In this document: piece after piece, positions 1 to 6,044 of the stretch | How positions within the stretch are numbered: the first letter of the stretch is position 1 | Layout: every line of letters starts with the position of its first letter | NCBI GenBank assembly: GCA_045644605.1 | Contig: JAZRHB010000003.1 | Location: 1-7,752 of the forward strand | From: RGIG4103 sp045644605 | GTDB lineage: Bacteria; Bacillota; Clostridia; RUG12999 | Reading direction: 5' to 3' | Length of the DNA stretch: 7,752 bases | Position numbers and translations under genes: made by a program | The notes under the pieces: model-generated | What the model was told of the DNA's origin: nothing | Seen by the model: only the letters and a program-made list of their open reading frames with translations | The model's database searches: none

Positions 1-311
1 TCATAGCCTACTTTCATATCGGCAAGAATTACTCTAAATTCTTCCATTGCATTTGCGCTGTCCGGTTGAGTGGAGTCCCAGAATACCAATGTGGTCTTTT
101 TCAGGTTGGCATTTGCCTCGACTTTGGTTACAATACGTTCATGCGGCATAAAACTTAAGTCCGCTTTATCATAATTATAGCTTATTCCGCTTCGTTCCAT
201 AAACAGAATAAGTGCAATAAGTGCAAAAACAAATATAACAACAATCATTCCGTTAAATCGGAATTTTATAAATCTTTCTTTAAGCGCCTTAACTTTTTTT
301 AATCCTTCCAA
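1..311 (-). CDS. Membrane-anchored Pel-operon protein, N-terminal part (DUF2194/PelA-like, tentative)
   Basis: This is the first 103 codons of a gene that runs off the left edge of the window. The frame opens with a basic segment (MEGLKKVKALKERF), then one hydrophobic helix at about residues 20-38, then an extracytoplasmic part. A strand-like motif at about 75-84 (LVFWDSTQPD) is followed by an amphipathic helix. That looks like the start of the DUF2194-type proteins that accompany PelD, PelE and PelF in Gram-positive pel clusters and act on the polymer outside the membrane. The identification rests on memory of the family and on context, so it is tentative. No methionine codon fits the start. 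I chose TTG at 311-309 because an AAAGGAGG site lies 10 bases upstream. ATT at 314-312 is a less likely alternative. The gene overlaps the end of the PelE-like gene by 13 bases, which suggests translational coupling. Confidence 0.6.
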   Translation of the reverse strand, partial: MEGLKKVKALKERFIKFRFNGMIVVIFVFALIALILFMERSGISYNYDKADLSFMPHERIVTKVEANANLKKTTLVFWDSTQPDSANAMEEFRVILADMKVGY

Positions 312-1186
312 AATGCAATCGCCTCCTTTACCTTTCTGGAAACAAACATTTTTCTGGATTGTATATTCTTAATAACTTCTTTTATTTTATCAGCTTGTTT
401 AAGTTCCGAATAATATTTCAGTTTAAGAAGTATGATTTCTTCAAAATCACCATACTGTTCATCGGCTTTTGAGAGTACTTCGCCTGCTATTGTATAGTTT
501 TTAAGTGCAAACTCATTTTCAAAATAGTTAATATAGTCTTCCAGGCTTTCTATACTCTTAAGTTTTTTTGCAATAAGCTGTGAATACAGATTTCTGTTCA
601 TAATTTCAACCTGACCCGACATAAGGTTTTGTTCAAGCACGCTCCACAGAAAATCGCAGTAACGGGTAAGAACTTTTATATCATCAGGATTTTTGGAATA
701 TTCATTAGCAAGATGCTGAAGAAATTCATCGTTTTCTTTCGAAATTTCCACCATTGCCGTAACGGCATAGTGAACAACCTCAGGGTCATCGTTATTTCCC
801 GCTTTCTGCAAAAACTCTATGTATTCTTTCGGGTTGTCGTTAAGCACGCCCATTATTATCTCACGGCGTTCTTTCGGGGAATTTAAAATAAGCGCTTCTT
901 CCATTGGTACAATTGCATCATCATTTTTATTTTCCTCTACAGCGATGCCTTTATAAAGTACAGAATCAAGTTTCATTTTCTGTACTCCTACTTCTATGGT
1001 ATTGTCACGTTTAAAGAGCACCTCAAAATGCAGAAACATAACTGCTGCAAATCCCCAGAACGGCAGACACAAAACCACAAAAAACATATATTTGTGAACT
1101 TTTAAAAATCCAAAATGAGTTCCCAAAAACGCAAAAATGCATAAAAGGATATGTATGAGAATTAAAATAACACCTAAAATATTCAT
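299..1186 (-). CDS. pelE: PelE-like membrane protein with helical (TPR/HEAT-like) repeats
   Basis: A 295-residue protein with two N-terminal membrane helices (about residues 3-27 and 33-57) joined by a very short loop, then a large soluble region. That region is almost entirely helical. Residues 95-160 hold a block with RRE, a pair of Asp residues and an EVVHYA motif. Residues 165-275 look like degenerate TPR units, for example around FALKNYTIAGEVLSKA. In Pel systems PelE is an inner-membrane TPR protein encoded beside PelD and is thought to help assemble the synthase complex. Membrane topology, repeat type and position directly after a PelD-like gene all agree with that role. The start ATG is preceded by AGGAGG at a normal distance, and the gene follows the upstream stop by only 15 bases, so it is in the same operon. 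No catalytic motif is visible, consistent with a scaffold. The name is an inference from architecture and context. Confidence 0.75.
   Translation of the reverse strand: MNILGVILILIHILLCIFAFLGTHFGFLKVHKYMFFVVLCLPFWGFAAVMFLHFEVLFKRDNTIEVGVQKMKLDSVLYKGIAVEENKNDDAIVPMEEALILNSPKERREIIMGVLNDNPKEYIEFLQKAGNNDDPEVVHYAVTAMVEISKENDEFLQHLANEYSKNPDDIKVLTRYCDFLWSVLEQNLMSGQVEIMNRNLYSQLIAKKLKSIESLEDYINYFENEFALKNYTIAGEVLSKADEQYGDFEEIILLKLKYYSELKQADKIKEVIKNIQSRKMFVSRKVKEAIAFWKD
322..329 (-). promoter_or_regulatory. Ribosome binding site that places a TTG start
   Basis: AAAGGAGG on the minus strand lies inside the 3' end of the PelE-like gene. It is the only strong Shine-Dalgarno near the beginning of the next reading frame. 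The first usable codon after it in that frame is TTG, 10 bases downstream, and there is no ATG or GTG nearby. The spacing is slightly long, so an ATT start 7 bases away cannot be excluded. Confidence 0.6.
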
Positions 1187-1201
1187 ACATATCCCTCCTT
1201 T

Positions 1202-3982
1202 TTATCTTATTTTTACTTTTATATTCAGATTTTCAAATCTTGGTAAAATATATTTCAAATCGTTTTTGGTTGCCTGTGATAACAGAATTGCAAACTTGCC
1301 GTCTTCAATCTCGCCCAGAATATCGTTTGCGCGGATTTTACCAGCAAGCATCTGGTCAAGTTCTGCATATGAATGGCCAGTTGCATCAATTTCCATAAAT
1401 TCATAAGTGAAAACTTTTCGTTCAGCCATATCTTTGAAATTGTCATAAATTCTATCAAACTCTTCCCGTTGCAGTATGCGTGTGCCCTGAATATAATGAC
1501 TGGCAAATACGTGTTTATTATAGTCGTGCGCACGCAGCAGAGAAAGCTCTGCCAGGTCGCACAGTATTTTGAACAGATTCATATAATAAAGCGAGTTTTG
1601 TTCCGGTTTTACATGCCATATGAAAACAAGAAGTTCAAGCTTTTCTCCACGCCATACGCCCGTTGCATACATTGGCATATTGGGTGTAAAACCTGTGTTT
1701 TTCCATGTATCGTTTTTTCTTATCTTATCAAGAACCGGCTTATACGTGTCAAGCGATATGGAACGCGAAACCTCGCTCATTATATCTCTGGATGCTACTT
1801 CAAGTCTGCCAAACATACTCTGGTCATTTACCGAATATACGCTCAGGCTTTTATTTTCAAGCGTTTCCTCAAACGTATCCATAATTTTCAGGTACAGTTT
1901 ATGAAGTTCTACTGTATCTAAGTTTCTTGTAACATCAAATATCTTACCAAAACTGTCTTTTGAACCTATAATCTGTTTTTTCAGGTCACGTTTTTCGTTG
2001 AATGTATCCTGATAAAGGTCACGGGTGAATTCAAGCTTTTCTTCCAGAAGACCAATCTGTTCATCACCAAATTTTATTTTATCATCTTTGGTAAGGCGGA
2101 CATATCCCGAAACGGCACCGACAAGGAAATAATAAACAAACGCAAACCAGTTTGTCGGTTCATAGAATATAGTAAGCCATCCTGTACCGGAAATAATTTT
2201 TGCAATAAACCACGCCAAAGACGCCAGTCCTGCCGCAAGAAGACCCGAATTAAGTCCATGGATTGTTGCAACTATTACAATAAATGCCATTCGGAAATCA
2301 ACTATTGAAAACATTACCGACGATCCGGTTAAGATGTTTAGAAGCTCTGTTACAATGAACATAATGGCTATTTCTATCATCTTTACGGCGGGTGTATGCT
2401 CTTTTATCCATTTCTTAAGTCTGCTTTTTAAATCCGTAGCTTTAAGGCTTTTATCAACAAGATATTTTTCATATTCTTCATCAAGGTCGTCTATAATGGA
2501 TATTCTTGAAAACCAACCATATTCGTTACGGAGCGCCGTATTTTTTATATCAAGCACGCCACCCTCGTCTTCTCCGGTATAATTAACTTTAAGACCGGAA
2601 TGATAGGCAGACATATGGCGCATTATGTCGCCAAAGTTGATGTCAAATTCGTCGCTTACGTTAAGCGTGCCTATTCCTTCCTGCCAGTTTTCAAGAAAAC
2701 GCGATACAAGAAGCGACATATCATGCATGGAAAGGAAAAACGCTCTTGACCCTTCTATTTCCTTTAATTTTACAGTTCCTGTTTCCATCTGTGTGAAAAT
2801 GTTATGTAAAAAGTCATCTTCAAGTGTTCCGCTGTACAGATGCGGAATTCTGACAATTTTTATATCAAGTTCATAATGCTTTGTATAAAACTCGCACAGG
2901 TTTTCTTTTGAAAGGGTAATAACACTTATGTCCTTTTTATTTGAATATGCTCCGTCAAGAGATGAGAAATATATTACTTTCGCATCTTTCTGATATTTTT
3001 CGGTAAGACCAAGTATCTCCCTGAGTTTTTCCGTGTCGGGTTCGGTTTTGGTGCGATATGTAAGCTCTCTTGCAAAGAATATTACAACATCAAAATCATA
3101 TGTTTCAAATATCTTTTCGTATGGAATACGTTTACCGTTATACACCTTGATTTTTCTACCGGATTTAAGGTGTGTAGGGCCTGCAATAAGTATATTATTA
3201 TTTTCAAAAGCTTCTTCAATGAATTTCTCGGTTATATATCCCGTATTGCCTGCAAGCAAAATTCGTTTTGGCGTAAGAGTGTTCGGGTCTACAACAACAC
3301 GGTTGGTATTGGACAACTGGTCCCTTATCTCAAGAAGGTCGTTATTATTAACAACATTCAAAAGGCATTCAACAAGAACATCATCAAACACACCACTCAT
3401 ACCGTTGGCAATCATTTCTATAGCTACGTCCTGCGAAAAAGCATCTTTATAGCTTCTGGAACTTGTAAGCGCATCAAATGAGTCAGCTATAGCAACGACA
3501 CGTGCAGAAATAGGGATATTCTCACCTTTCAATGCTTCAGGATATCCTGTTCCGTCTATTCTCTCATGATGATATTTTGCAATATCTTTTGCGTGTTTTA
3601 TAATTCTTTCATCAATACCAGACGTTATTTTTTCTATCATTTCACAGCCTAAAACAGTATGTTTTTTGACTATATCATACTCTACCGGAGAAAGTTTACC
3701 CGGGAAATTGAGTATACTTGCAGGAATTTTACTTTTACCTATGTCATGAAGAGAGGATGCTATTGACATATACTTTATGTCATCTTCCGATAATGAGTAT
3801 TTATCGGTCAGGTTATTAAGTTCACGAAGCATAAGTTCGGTAAGCATTCTAACGTGATATATATGAAATCCGCTTTCACCGTTAAGCATTTCCGGTATAT
3901 CATCACTTGTAATATCAACTACTTCTAAAAACATATCCTCTGTATCTGTATTTAGAACAAGAACTGAATTTACTGATGGCAT
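1202..3982 (-). CDS. pelD: HD-GYP / SDR / PelD fusion: cyclic-di-GMP phosphodiesterase joined to the Pel c-di-GMP receptor
   Basis: A 926-residue multidomain membrane protein; numbering is from the ATG at 3982. Residues about 35-215 form an HD-GYP domain with the expected metal and catalytic residues: His40, HD 79-80 in HDIGK, His108, HH 138-139, GTGYP 144-148 and DSFD 167-170. Such domains hydrolyse cyclic-di-GMP. Residues about 239-513 are an SDR/NAD-dependent epimerase fold with a weakened nucleotide motif (GNTGYIT) and no Tyr at the YxxxK position (ITLSK, 355-359), so epimerase activity is doubtful. Four membrane helices follow (about 533-627), a short coiled coil, a GAF domain (about 670-820) and a degenerate GGDEF domain (826-926). 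The GGDEF signature is EDGKF (893-897), but the I-site RxxD is kept as RAND (884-887) with the canonical five-residue spacing. Helices, GAF and inactive GGDEF with an I-site are the PelD layout. It is the first gene of the operon, downstream of its own promoter, and is followed by a PelE-like gene. An upstream in-frame TTG at 4003 exists, but it overlaps the ribosome binding site, so ATG at 3982 is preferred. Confidence 0.88.
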   Translation of the reverse strand: MPSVNSVLVLNTDTEDMFLEVVDITSDDIPEMLNGESGFHIYHVRMLTELMLRELNNLTDKYSLSEDDIKYMSIASSLHDIGKSKIPASILNFPGKLSPVEYDIVKKHTVLGCEMIEKITSGIDERIIKHAKDIAKYHHERIDGTGYPEALKGENIPISARVVAIADSFDALTSSRSYKDAFSQDVAIEMIANGMSGVFDDVLVECLLNVVNNNDLLEIRDQLSNTNRVVVDPNTLTPKRILLAGNTGYITEKFIEEAFENNNILIAGPTHLKSGRKIKVYNGKRIPYEKIFETYDFDVVIFFARELTYRTKTEPDTEKLREILGLTEKYQKDAKVIYFSSLDGAYSNKKDISVITLSKENLCEFYTKHYELDIKIVRIPHLYSGTLEDDFLHNIFTQMETGTVKLKEIEGSRAFFLSMHDMSLLVSRFLENWQEGIGTLNVSDEFDINFGDIMRHMSAYHSGLKVNYTGEDEGGVLDIKNTALRNEYGWFSRISIIDDLDEEYEKYLVDKSLKATDLKSRLKKWIKEHTPAVKMIEIAIMFIVTELLNILTGSSVMFSIVDFRMAFIVIVATIHGLNSGLLAAGLASLAWFIAKIISGTGWLTIFYEPTNWFAFVYYFLVGAVSGYVRLTKDDKIKFGDEQIGLLEEKLEFTRDLYQDTFNEKRDLKKQIIGSKDSFGKIFDVTRNLDTVELHKLYLKIMDTFEETLENKSLSVYSVNDQSMFGRLEVASRDIMSEVSRSISLDTYKPVLDKIRKNDTWKNTGFTPNMPMYATGVWRGEKLELLVFIWHVKPEQNSLYYMNLFKILCDLAELSLLRAHDYNKHVFASHYIQGTRILQREEFDRIYDNFKDMAERKVFTYEFMEIDATGHSYAELDQMLAGKIRANDILGEIEDGKFAILLSQATKNDLKYILPRFENLNIKVKIR

Positions 3983-3990
3983 AAGTGTAT

Positions 3991-3999
3991 CCTCCTTCC
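3991..3999 (-). promoter_or_regulatory. Ribosome binding site of the PelD-fusion gene
   Basis: GGAAGGAGG on the minus strand sits 8 bases before the ATG at 3982. It decides the start: the longer frame that opens with TTG at 4003 would have its first codons covering this Shine-Dalgarno sequence and has no comparable site of its own. Confidence 0.85.
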
Positions 4000-4053
4000 G
4001 CAAAGGCTTGTATTATATATATTTATAATTATTGCATTATATTCTAATAGATA

Positions 4054-4082
4054 ATTGTAACACATTATTCGACTTTTTTCAA
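4054..4082 (-). promoter_or_regulatory. Sigma-A type promoter with extended -10 for the Pel-like operon
   Basis: On the minus strand TTGAAA (4082-4077) is followed by a 17-base spacer and TACAAT (4059-4054). The spacer ends in TGT, so an extended -10 element (TG-N-TACAAT) is also present. Transcription would begin near 4047, giving a leader of about 65 bases that is very AT-rich and shows no convincing riboswitch fold. The promoter lies just downstream of an intrinsic terminator, so the Pel-like operon is probably transcribed independently of the chaperone operon. Confidence 0.75.
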
Positions 4083-4105
4083 TACATTTATTTTAATTTG
4101 AGAAT

Positions 4106-4136
4106 AAAAAAATCAGAGCAAGCATAGCTTGCTCCG
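4106..4136 (-). terminator. Intrinsic terminator upstream of the Pel-like operon
   Basis: Reading the minus strand, CGGAGCAAGC and GCTTGCTCTG form a 10-bp stem with one G-T wobble and a three-base TAT loop. AT and seven T residues follow. The T-tract is on the minus strand only, so the hairpin terminates leftward transcription. It closes the tRNA-derived element and insulates the promoter at 4054-4082. Confidence 0.85.
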
Positions 4137-4139
4137 ACG

Positions 4140-4258
4140 TGGTGTCCCGGACAGGAGTTTATCTCGCTTCGCCTCCCGAAATGTCGCAATGCTCCACTGG
4201 AGCCTTCCTCTGTCGCTCGGCTTATGCCTCGCTCCCATTTCTGGTTCGACTCCTGCCC
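4140..4258 (-). repeat. Structured element bounded by copies of the tRNA-Arg 3' end
   Basis: This stretch is clearly more GC-rich than its surroundings and has no credible reading frame. Positions 4140-4158 repeat exactly 19 bases of the tRNA-Arg 3' end including CCA (4305-4323), exactly 165 bases away. Positions 4243-4258 are an inverted copy of the T-arm region (4314-4329) with 15 of 16 matches. As a result the two ends pair with each other: 4149-4158 against 4249-4258, 10 bp with one wobble. Inside there is a second matching pair (GAAATG at 4178-4183 with CATTTC at 4236-4241) and a perfect hairpin GCTCC-ACT-GGAGC at 4191-4203. It could be a tRNA-derived intergenic repeat, a relic of an insertion at the tRNA, or a structured RNA ending at the terminator at 4106-4136. 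The strand given is that of its possible transcript. Confidence 0.65.
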
Positions 4259-4266
4259 TTTAACTT

Positions 4267-4297
4267 AAATAAAAACAGGCACCCTATCGGATGCCTG
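4267..4297 (-). terminator. Intrinsic terminator after tRNA-Arg
   Basis: On the minus strand CAGGCATCC and GGGTGCCTG pair as a 9-bp stem with one T-G wobble and a GATA tetraloop, followed directly by TTTTTATTT. It begins 7 bases after the encoded CCA of the tRNA and marks the end of the dnaK-dnaJ-prmA-rsmE-tRNA transcription unit. Confidence 0.9.
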
Positions 4298-4304
4298 CTT
4301 TTCT

Positions 4305-4379
4305 TGGTGTCCCGGACAGGAGTCGAACCCGCATCAACAGAACCGGAATCTGTCGTTTTATCCATTAGACTACCGGGAC
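4305..4379 (-). tRNA. tRNA-Arg (anticodon CCG)
   Basis: The minus strand folds into a full cloverleaf of 75 bases including an encoded CCA. The acceptor stem GTCCCGG/CCGGGAC is perfect, with discriminator A. The anticodon stem ACAGA/TCTGT encloses the loop TTCCGGT, giving anticodon CCG at 4346-4344, which reads the arginine codon CGG. The T stem GCGGG/CCTGT has two wobble pairs and the loop TTCGACT. The D stem GTCT/AAAC carries a C12-A23 mismatch where a G at 23 would give perfect pairing. The gene starts 3 bases after the rsmE stop with no room for its own promoter except inside rsmE, so it is probably cut out of the operon transcript. The terminator at 4267-4297 follows at once. Confidence 0.95.
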
Positions 4380-4382
4380 AAA

Positions 4383-5105
4383 TTATTCAAATTCATACAT
4401 TATCATTGAAAGAACTGCAAGAGGTGCGGTTTCCGTACGAAGAATACGCTCGCCGAGTGTTACTGTAGGGAATCCCGTCTCTCTTATTTTTTCTATTTCC
4501 TCAGGCGCTATTCCTCCCTCGGGACCGATAAAGAATCCAATTGTTTTTGCATCTTTGTGGTTTTTAAGTTCACTTTTAATTGTATTCTCGGTTTCTTCTT
4601 CGTATGCCGCGAATGAAAAATCGTGCGATTTCATCATTTCCACCGCCTCTGCAAAACTGACAGGTTTTTTAACCTGCGGGATTATTCCCCTACCCGATTG
4701 TTTTGCCGCCGACATTGAAATTTTGTTCCAGCGGTCTGTTTTTGCATCCGCTTTTTTAGGCTCTATTTTAGATACGCACCGTTTGGTTTCAACGGGTACA
4801 ATTTCGAATATACCGAGTTCAACGGCTTTTTGAATTATAAGCTCCATTTTATCGGATTTGGGAAGTCCCTGATAAAGCGTTACTTTTACGCCTGCTTCTG
4901 CAGTAGAGGCAAACTTTTCAAGGATTTTTGCAGATACAGTTTTGCCGGAAATTTCTGAAATTTCGCATACACAGTCGTTGCCGCATCCATCGCACACGGC
5001 AATTTTTTCGCCGGGTTTAAGACGAAGTACATCTATTATATGATGCGCCTCATCACCCGATATTAAAACTTCGTTTCCGGTTATATCCGCAAAAAATCTT
5101 CTCAT
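4383..5105 (-). CDS. rsmE: 16S rRNA (uracil-1498-N3)-methyltransferase RsmE
   Basis: A 240-residue SPOUT-family enzyme that methylates N3 of U1498 in helix 44 of 16S rRNA, using S-adenosylmethionine. The N-terminal part (about 1-70) is the PUA-like RNA-binding domain and begins MRRFF, with the HHIIDVLRL motif at 21-29. The C-terminal SPOUT domain shows KSDKMELIIQKAVELG (83-98), AAKQSGR (133-139), the knot motif IGPEGG (193-198) and LGERILRTETA (218-228), which form the SAM-binding trefoil knot. Length and motif order are normal for the family. The ATG lies 3 bases after the prmA stop, with AAGGGG at the end of prmA as ribosome binding site, so translation is probably coupled. Its stop is 3 bases before the tRNA-Arg gene. 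Confidence 0.95.
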   Translation of the reverse strand: MRRFFADITGNEVLISGDEAHHIIDVLRLKPGEKIAVCDGCGNDCVCEISEISGKTVSAKILEKFASTAEAGVKVTLYQGLPKSDKMELIIQKAVELGIFEIVPVETKRCVSKIEPKKADAKTDRWNKISMSAAKQSGRGIIPQVKKPVSFAEAVEMMKSHDFSFAAYEEETENTIKSELKNHKDAKTIGFFIGPEGGIAPEEIEKIRETGFPTVTLGERILRTETAPLAVLSMIMYEFE

Positions 5106-5108
5106 AAG

Positions 5109-6044
5109 TTACCCCTTATTACAAACTATCGCAACCCAGTCGCCCTCTGTTTTTATTTCAAGAATGTTAAATCCGTTGTCGGAAAGTGCCGCTTTTACAT
5201 CGTCAAGGCGAGTGTTTATGATACCTGATGTGATGTAAAGACCACCGTCTTTAAGAAACTGCGCCGCTGTACCCGAAAGCTTTACAATTGCATCTGCAAT
5301 TATATTCGCAACCACAATATCATATGTGCCGGTTACATCTTTCGTCAAATCGCCGCAAAAAATATTTATTTTATCTTCAACGCCGTTTATCTGCGCGTTT
5401 TCCTTTGCAACCTTAACTGCAACGGGGTCAATATCAACCGCTGTTATTTTGTTGCAGCCGAGTTTTACCGCACCGATTGAAAGAATACCGCTACCTGTAC
5501 CGATATCAAGTACGTCATCCGACTTCTTTATGTTCTGTTCAAGAAGTTCAAGGCACATTCTTGTAGTTTCGTGTGTGCCTGTACCAAACGCCATTCCGGG
5601 GTCAAGCTCGATAACAACATCTCGTACGTTATCTATTTCTTCCCAGAGCGGTTTTATGATAATCCTTTTACCTACTTTAACCGGTTTATAGTATTTTTTC
5701 CAGCTGTTTTCCCAGTCTTCTTCATTTACCACGTTGGCAGATACGGAAAATTCTCCGAAATCAACTACGTCCTTTGCACGCTTTACGCCTTCAGATATTG
5801 CCATAAGCACTTCCTCGATGTTTACATCGGGTGAATAATATGCTTTTACTATGGCGTTATCCATTATATATTTTTCACGAACATCGTCGTCAAGAACGTC
5901 CCAACGGTCTGTATATCTGTTTGCTTCATCAAGAAGGCTTGAATCTTCAATATTCACACCGCCGACACCGGTTTCGTACAATATTCCGCATACTGCATCA
6001 ACCGCTTCGGGAAGTGTTGTAATTGTAATTTCTGTCCAGTTCAT
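5109..6044 (-). CDS. prmA: Ribosomal protein L11 methyltransferase PrmA
   Basis: A 311-residue class I SAM-dependent methyltransferase that trimethylates ribosomal protein L11. The N-terminal region (about 1-100) is the L11-recognition domain. The linker EEDWENSWKKYYKP (108-121) and the signature DPGMAFGTGTHETT (148-161) are specific to PrmA. The SAM-binding motif DIGTGSGILSI is at 180-190, the acidic residue of motif II is in AVDIDP (202-207), and the catalytic-face motif ANIIAD is at 246-251. Length and order of motifs are normal. The ATG overlaps the dnaJ stop by one base (TAATG), so the two genes are translationally coupled. The placement between dnaJ and rsmE is the usual Bacillota arrangement. 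Confidence 0.96.
   Translation of the reverse strand: MNWTEITITTLPEAVDAVCGILYETGVGGVNIEDSSLLDEANRYTDRWDVLDDDVREKYIMDNAIVKAYYSPDVNIEEVLMAISEGVKRAKDVVDFGEFSVSANVVNEEDWENSWKKYYKPVKVGKRIIIKPLWEEIDNVRDVVIELDPGMAFGTGTHETTRMCLELLEQNIKKSDDVLDIGTGSGILSIGAVKLGCNKITAVDIDPVAVKVAKENAQINGVEDKINIFCGDLTKDVTGTYDIVVANIIADAIVKLSGTAAQFLKDGGLYITSGIINTRLDDVKAALSDNGFNILEIKTEGDWVAIVCNKG

Noticed and set aside
3983..4003. Start of the PelD-fusion gene at TTG 4003, giving seven more residues.
   Set aside because: Those codons cover the GGAAGGAGG ribosome binding site of the ATG at 3982, and no other ribosome binding site precedes the TTG.
3983..4047. A cyclic-di-GMP riboswitch in the leader of the Pel-like operon.
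   Set aside because: The leader is only about 65 bases, almost all A and T, and lacks any recognisable GEMM-type paired core.
4140..4323. The 19-base duplication of the tRNA 3' end as attL/attR of an integrated element.
   Set aside because: Only about 165 bases separate the copies, no integrase is present, and the extra inverted copy is not expected from site-specific integration. It is kept as a tRNA-derived repeat instead.
4139..4468. A plus-strand open frame of 109 codons with a repeated VSRTGV segment.
   Set aside because: It runs antisense through the tRNA, its terminator and the 3' end of rsmE. The repeated residues only reflect the 19-base copy of the tRNA end, 165 bases apart, which keeps the frame. 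No ribosome binding site or protein family supports it.
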